The notes under the pieces were generated by a model. That model was not told the origin of the DNA. It did no database searches and worked only from the letters and a program-made list of their open reading frames with translations. DNA of 22,874 bases from Deltaproteobacteria bacterium. GTDB taxonomy: Bacteria; Desulfobacterota_E; Deferrimicrobia; Deferrimicrobiales; Deferrimicrobiaceae. The DNA is taken from assembly GCA_023488945.1 (NCBI GenBank), contig JAMDBZ010000030.1, forward strand, positions 1 to 22,874, read 5' to 3'. Of the stretch, positions 22,175 through 22,874 are shown piece after piece. Position numbers and translations under genes: made by a program. How positions within the stretch are numbered: the first letter of the stretch is position 1; each line of letters opens with the position of its first letter.

Positions 22175-22874
22175 ATGGCGCCGATCGACCGGATCCGGAA
22201 CATCGGGATCATCGCGCACATCGACGCCGGGAAGACCACTCTCACCGAGCGGGTCCTTTTCTACGCCGGGGTGACCCACCGGATGGGCGAGGTCCACGAC
22301 GGCGACGCCCAGATGGACTACCTCCCGCAGGAGCGGGAGCGGGGGATCACGATCACCGCGGCCGTCACCCGGTTCCCGTGGCTCGGCGCGGAGGTCCACC
22401 TCATCGACACGCCCGGTCACGTGGACTTCACGATCGAGGTGGAGCGGTCGCTCAGGGTCTTGGACGGCGCGGTGGTCGTCTTCTGCGGCGTCGGCGGGGT
22501 GGAGCCGCAGTCGGAGGGCGTCTGGCGGCAGGCCGACCGGCATCGCGTCCCGCGGCTCGCGTTCGTCAACAAGCTCGATCGGCCCGGCGCCGACTACGAC
22601 GGGGTGATCGCGCAGATGGCGAAGAAGCTCGGCGCGAGGGGGATCCCCGTGACCGTCCCGTTGCGCCGGGATGGCGCCTTCTGCGCGGTCGCCGACCTCC
22701 TCACGATGGAGCGGGTGGAGTTCGACGAGGGGGACCGGGGGCAGACGGCCCGGCGGACGCCGCTTCCGCCCGGGGAAGCGCGCCTCGTCGCCCGGTACCG
22801 GGACGCTCTGCTCGAGGCCGCGGCGGACGCGGACGACGCGGCGGCCGAGAGATACCTCTCGGGGAAGGAGATCC
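22175..22874 (+). CDS. Elongation factor G, second type (EF-G2-like), 3' end outside window
   Basis: The first 233 residues of a translational GTPase. The P-loop AHIDAGKTT (13-21 region), switch I RERGITIT, DTPGHVDF and NKLD motifs are all present, and the order fits EF-G domain I. Wording such as MGEVHDGDAQMDYLPQERERG and GVGGVEPQSEGVWRQADRHRVPRLAFVNKLDR resembles the second EF-G copies (fusA2-like) of many bacteria. There are no ribosomal protein or EF-Tu genes nearby, in contrast to the str-operon fusA. The ATG is one base after the U32 stop (TAA-G-ATG), indicating coupled translation. Whether it works in translocation or ribosome recycling cannot be told. Confidence 0.93.
   Translation, partial: MAPIDRIRNIGIIAHIDAGKTTLTERVLFYAGVTHRMGEVHDGDAQMDYLPQERERGITITAAVTRFPWLGAEVHLIDTPGHVDFTIEVERSLRVLDGAVVVFCGVGGVEPQSEGVWRQADRHRVPRLAFVNKLDRPGADYDGVIAQMAKKLGARGIPVTVPLRRDGAFCAVADLLTMERVEFDEGDRGQTARRTPLPPGEARLVARYRDALLEAAADADDAAAERYLSGKEI

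Noticed and set aside
20284..22245. 653-codon minus-strand frame antisense to the U32 gene
   Set aside because: Shadow of the U32 coding frame; no recognisable motif.

Overview
The window is strongly GC-rich, gene-dense bacterial DNA. A FadL/OMPP1 outer-membrane protein, an ornithine-lipid gene pair and exported proteins point to a Gram-negative. Two genes read through in-frame UGA codons at catalytic positions, so the host should have selenocysteine machinery. A high-GC member of the Desulfobacterota or a related 'deltaproteobacterial' lineage would fit, but no rRNA or other decisive marker is present. No tRNA, rRNA, CRISPR array or insertion sequence was found.

Region 1 (1-7881) reads as a phosphate-limitation and membrane-lipid block. 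It holds an alkaline phosphatase (partial, minus), olsB-olsA for phosphorus-free ornithine lipids (minus), a GH1 beta-glycosidase (plus), a PHP-fold phosphoesterase followed 10 bp later by a GT21/ceramide-glucosyltransferase-like enzyme (plus), a lipid/diacylglycerol kinase (minus) and a divergent glycerophosphodiester phosphodiesterase (plus). Candidate PhoB-type direct repeats with 11-bp phasing lie upstream of the alkaline phosphatase, between olsB and the GH1 gene, and upstream of the PHP gene. The main hypothesis is a Pho-controlled lipid-remodelling locus in which the PHP-GT21 pair plays the part of the known plcP-agt pair.

Region 2 (7882-14395) holds an exported thioredoxin-fold/TPR protein that has lost both active-site cysteines, a ferredoxin-NADP reductase-like flavoprotein (minus), a divergent nitronate monooxygenase-family enzyme, a frameshifted C-terminal remnant of a PiT phosphate transporter, methylmalonyl-CoA epimerase, and a GH57 4-alpha-glucanotransferase-like enzyme. 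The last three open frames overlap by 4 bp each (ATGA, GTGA).

Region 3 (14396-19620) holds the FadL-type porin, then an oxidative-stress and quality-control group: a selenocysteine peroxiredoxin, a ferritin-like protein, a decayed ferritin-like fragment, a small glutaredoxin-like selenoprotein, a zinc-ribbon HtpX-type M48 protease and LemA. The last three intact genes form a minus-strand operon lemA-htpX-selenoprotein.

Region 4 (19600-22874) holds a large U32-family protein and the start of a second-type elongation factor G. Several genes (PHP, lipid kinase, GDPD, FNR) have a -10 hexamer 6-14 nt before the start codon and no Shine-Dalgarno sequence, suggesting leaderless or near-leaderless mRNAs.
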